Source: Polaromonas sp. (GTDB taxonomy: Bacteria; Pseudomonadota; Gammaproteobacteria; Burkholderiales; Burkholderiaceae_C). Taken from it: a stretch of 7,138 nucleotides of DNA. The stretch covers positions 1 to 7,138 of the forward strand of contig JAQGMN010000268.1 of NCBI GenBank assembly GCA_028292345.1, read 5' to 3'. Below are positions 5,481 to 7,138 of this stretch, piece after piece. The position numbers and the translations under genes are program-made. A model generated the notes under the pieces. It saw only the letters and a program-made list of their open reading frames with translations, was not told the DNA's origin and did not search any database. Within the stretch, counting starts at the first letter, position 1, and each line of letters starts with the position of its first letter.

Positions 5481-7138
5481 TTACACCAGCAGCGCATTCA
5501 CCCGGCGCACATAGGCGGCCGGGTCTTCGGGCAGCCCGCCCTCGGCCAGCAGCGCCTGGTCGAACAGGATGTTGGCCAGGTCGTCGAAGCGGTCGGACTC
5601 GCTGCTCGCCTCTAACTTTTTCACCAGCGGATGCTGGGCATTGACTTCCAGGATCGGCTTGACCTGCGGCACGCTCTGGCCGGCCTGCTTGAGCATGCGC
5701 GCCAGCTGCGTGGACATGTCGCCGTCCTGCACCACCAGGCACGCTGGTGAATCGACCAGCCGCGAGGTGGCGCGCACATCGCTGGCCTTGTCCTTCAGGG
5801 CTTCCTTGAGCTTGTCCAGGATCGGCTTGAACTGCGTCTGCGCTTCCTCGGCGGCTTTCTTCTCGTCCTCGTCCTGCAGCTTGCCCAGGTCGACCGCGCC
5901 CTTGGCGACCGACTGCAGCGGCGTGCCGTCGAACTCGTTGAGGTAGTTCAGCGCCCACTCGTCCACCCGGTCGGCCATCAGCAGCACTTCGATGCCCTTC
6001 TTGCGGAAGATTTCCAGCTGCGGGCTGCTCTTGGCGGCGGCCAGCGTGTCGGCGGTGATGTAGTAGATCGCGTCCTGGCCGTCCTTCATGCGCGCCTTGT
6101 AGTCGGCAAAGCCCACGCTGGTGGTGTCGGTGGTCGAGCTGGCAAAGCGCAGCAGCTTGGCCAGGCGTTCCTTGTTGGCGAAGTCCTCGCCCAGGCCTTC
6201 CTTCAGGACCGCGCCGAACTCGGCATAGAAGGTGGTGAATTTCTCCGGCGCATTGGCCGCCAGGTCCTCGATCATCGACAGCACGCGCTTGGTGCAGCCT
6301 TCGCGGATGGCTTTCACGGCGCGGCTTTCTTGCAGCAGTTCGCGCGAGACGTTCAGCGGCAGGTCGGACGAATCGACCACGCCCTTCACAAAGCGCAGGT
6401 AGGTCGGCAGCAGCGCCTGGGCGTCGTCCATGATGAAGACGCGCTTGACGTAGAGCTTGACGCCGGCGGCCTTGTCGCGCTGGTACAGGTCCATCGGCGC
6501 CTTGGACGGGATGAACAGCAGCTGAGTGTATTCGGTCGAGCCTTCGACGCGGTTGTGGGTGCTGGCCAGCGGCGCTTCCTGGTCGTAGCTGATCTGCTTG
6601 TAGAACTCGTCGTACTGCTCGGGCGTGATGTCCTTCTTGGCGCGCGTCCACAGGGCGGCGGCCTGGTTGACGGTTTCCCATTCGCCGGTCTTCACCATCT
6701 CGCCGGGCTGGTCGTTTTCGCCGTCCTTCCACTCTTCCTTTTCCATCTGGATCGGCAGCGAGATGTGGTCGGAATACTTGTTGATGATGCCCTTGAGCTT
6801 CCAGGCGTTGAGGTAGTCGGCCGAATCGTCCTTCAGGTGCAGGGTGATGCTGGTGCCGCGCTCGGCGCGCTCGATCTCGCTCACCTCGAACTCGCCCGTG
6901 CCTTCGCTGACCCAGCGCACGCCCTCGGTGGCGCTCAAGCCGGCGCGCCGGCTTTCCACCGTGATCTTGTCGGCGACGATGAAGCCGGAGTAAAAGCCGA
7001 CGCCGAACTGGCCGATCAGCTGCGAGTCGCTCTTCTGGTCGCCCGACAGCTTGGACACGAAGTCGCGGGTGCCGCTCTTGGCAATGGTGCCCAGGTGCTC
7101 GACGGCCTCGATCTGCGACATGCCGATGCCGTTGTCGG
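5481..7138 (-). CDS. htpG: Chaperone HtpG (Hsp90), 5' end cut by window
   Basis: Cytoplasmic ATP-dependent chaperone that remodels client proteins, often together with DnaK. About 551 residues are visible. By comparison with E. coli HtpG (624 aa) only the first 75-85 residues are missing, including the catalytic glutamate of the N-terminal helix. The visible part opens with DNGIGM, the first conserved nucleotide-binding motif (7119-7136). The ATP-lid motif GQFGVGFYS follows at 6987-7013. The middle domain shows the conserved stretch MDDAQALLPTYLRFVKGVVD followed by DLPLNVSRELLQ. The C-terminal dimerisation domain ends in EDPAAYVRRVNALLV. The frame is intact with no sign of decay. The promoter lies outside the window, so heat-shock (sigma-32) control, usual for the family, cannot be checked here. 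The gene ends in TAA and is followed by a strong terminator, so it is probably transcribed apart from ldtD-mepK. Confidence 0.97.
   Translation of the reverse strand, partial: DNGIGMSQIEAVEHLGTIAKSGTRDFVSKLSGDQKSDSQLIGQFGVGFYSGFIVADKITVESRRAGLSATEGVRWVSEGTGEFEVSEIERAERGTSITLHLKDDSADYLNAWKLKGIINKYSDHISLPIQMEKEEWKDGENDQPGEMVKTGEWETVNQAAALWTRAKKDITPEQYDEFYKQISYDQEAPLASTHNRVEGSTEYTQLLFIPSKAPMDLYQRDKAAGVKLYVKRVFIMDDAQALLPTYLRFVKGVVDSSDLPLNVSRELLQESRAVKAIREGCTKRVLSMIEDLAANAPEKFTTFYAEFGAVLKEGLGEDFANKERLAKLLRFASSTTDTTSVGFADYKARMKDGQDAIYYITADTLAAAKSSPQLEIFRKKGIEVLLMADRVDEWALNYLNEFDGTPLQSVAKGAVDLGKLQDEDEKKAAEEAQTQFKPILDKLKEALKDKASDVRATSRLVDSPACLVVQDGDMSTQLARMLKQAGQSVPQVKPILEVNAQHPLVKKLEASSESDRFDDLANILFDQALLAEGGLPEDPAAYVRRVNALLV

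Noticed and set aside
3659..5644. 661-codon open frame on the + strand opposite mepK and ldtD
   Set aside because: It runs antisense to two well-supported genes and crosses the htpG terminator. Its product is compositionally biased (rich in R, G, A, Q) with no recognisable motif. Long antisense frames are expected in GC-rich DNA with strong third-position bias.
5455..6732. 425-codon open frame on the - strand in another frame of htpG
   Set aside because: It is an alternate-frame shadow of a clearly conserved Hsp90 reading frame, with a biased composition.

Overview
This high-GC window looks like an ordinary chromosomal stretch from a betaproteobacterium, most likely Burkholderiales and probably Comamonadaceae (Polaromonas, Rhodoferax or Acidovorax type). 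That placement rests on gene family content, codon bias and the style of the intergenic repeats. It was not tested by any search. I see no mobile element, phage gene, CRISPR array, tRNA or rRNA.

Layout. The left part is on the + strand: srkA, a cytoplasmic stress-response kinase (58-1107); a secreted YkuD-type L,D-transpeptidase with a peptidoglycan-binding domain (1225-2253); and a secreted M23 metallopeptidase (2246-2824) whose start overlaps the transpeptidase stop. A gene-free, repeat-rich spacer (2825-3179) separates these from the right part on the - strand. Read in its own direction, the right part is htpG (Hsp90, 5' end beyond the window edge, 7138-5481), a strong intrinsic terminator (5406-5439), then ldtD (ycbB-like L,D-transpeptidase, 5314-3734) and mepK (ycbK/DUF882 murein endopeptidase, 3737-3180). 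The last two overlap by 4 bases.

How the genes fit together. Four exported cell-wall enzymes lie tail to tail. Two L,D-transpeptidases can make 3-3 cross-links or attach proteins to murein. MepK-family enzymes cut 3-3 and 4-3 cross-links. The M23 enzyme is predicted to cut peptide bridges. Together they would be a local make-and-break set for peptidoglycan remodelling. The flanking genes, srkA and htpG, are stress genes. In E. coli, srkA and ldtD are both linked to the Cpx envelope-stress response, but I found no CpxR-like box here.

I did not find a convincing undescribed system. The points most worth checking are the unusual active-site motif of the first transpeptidase (SNGCIHL instead of SHGC-R), twin-arginine-like leaders on three of the four wall enzymes, and the structured repeats between the convergent operons.
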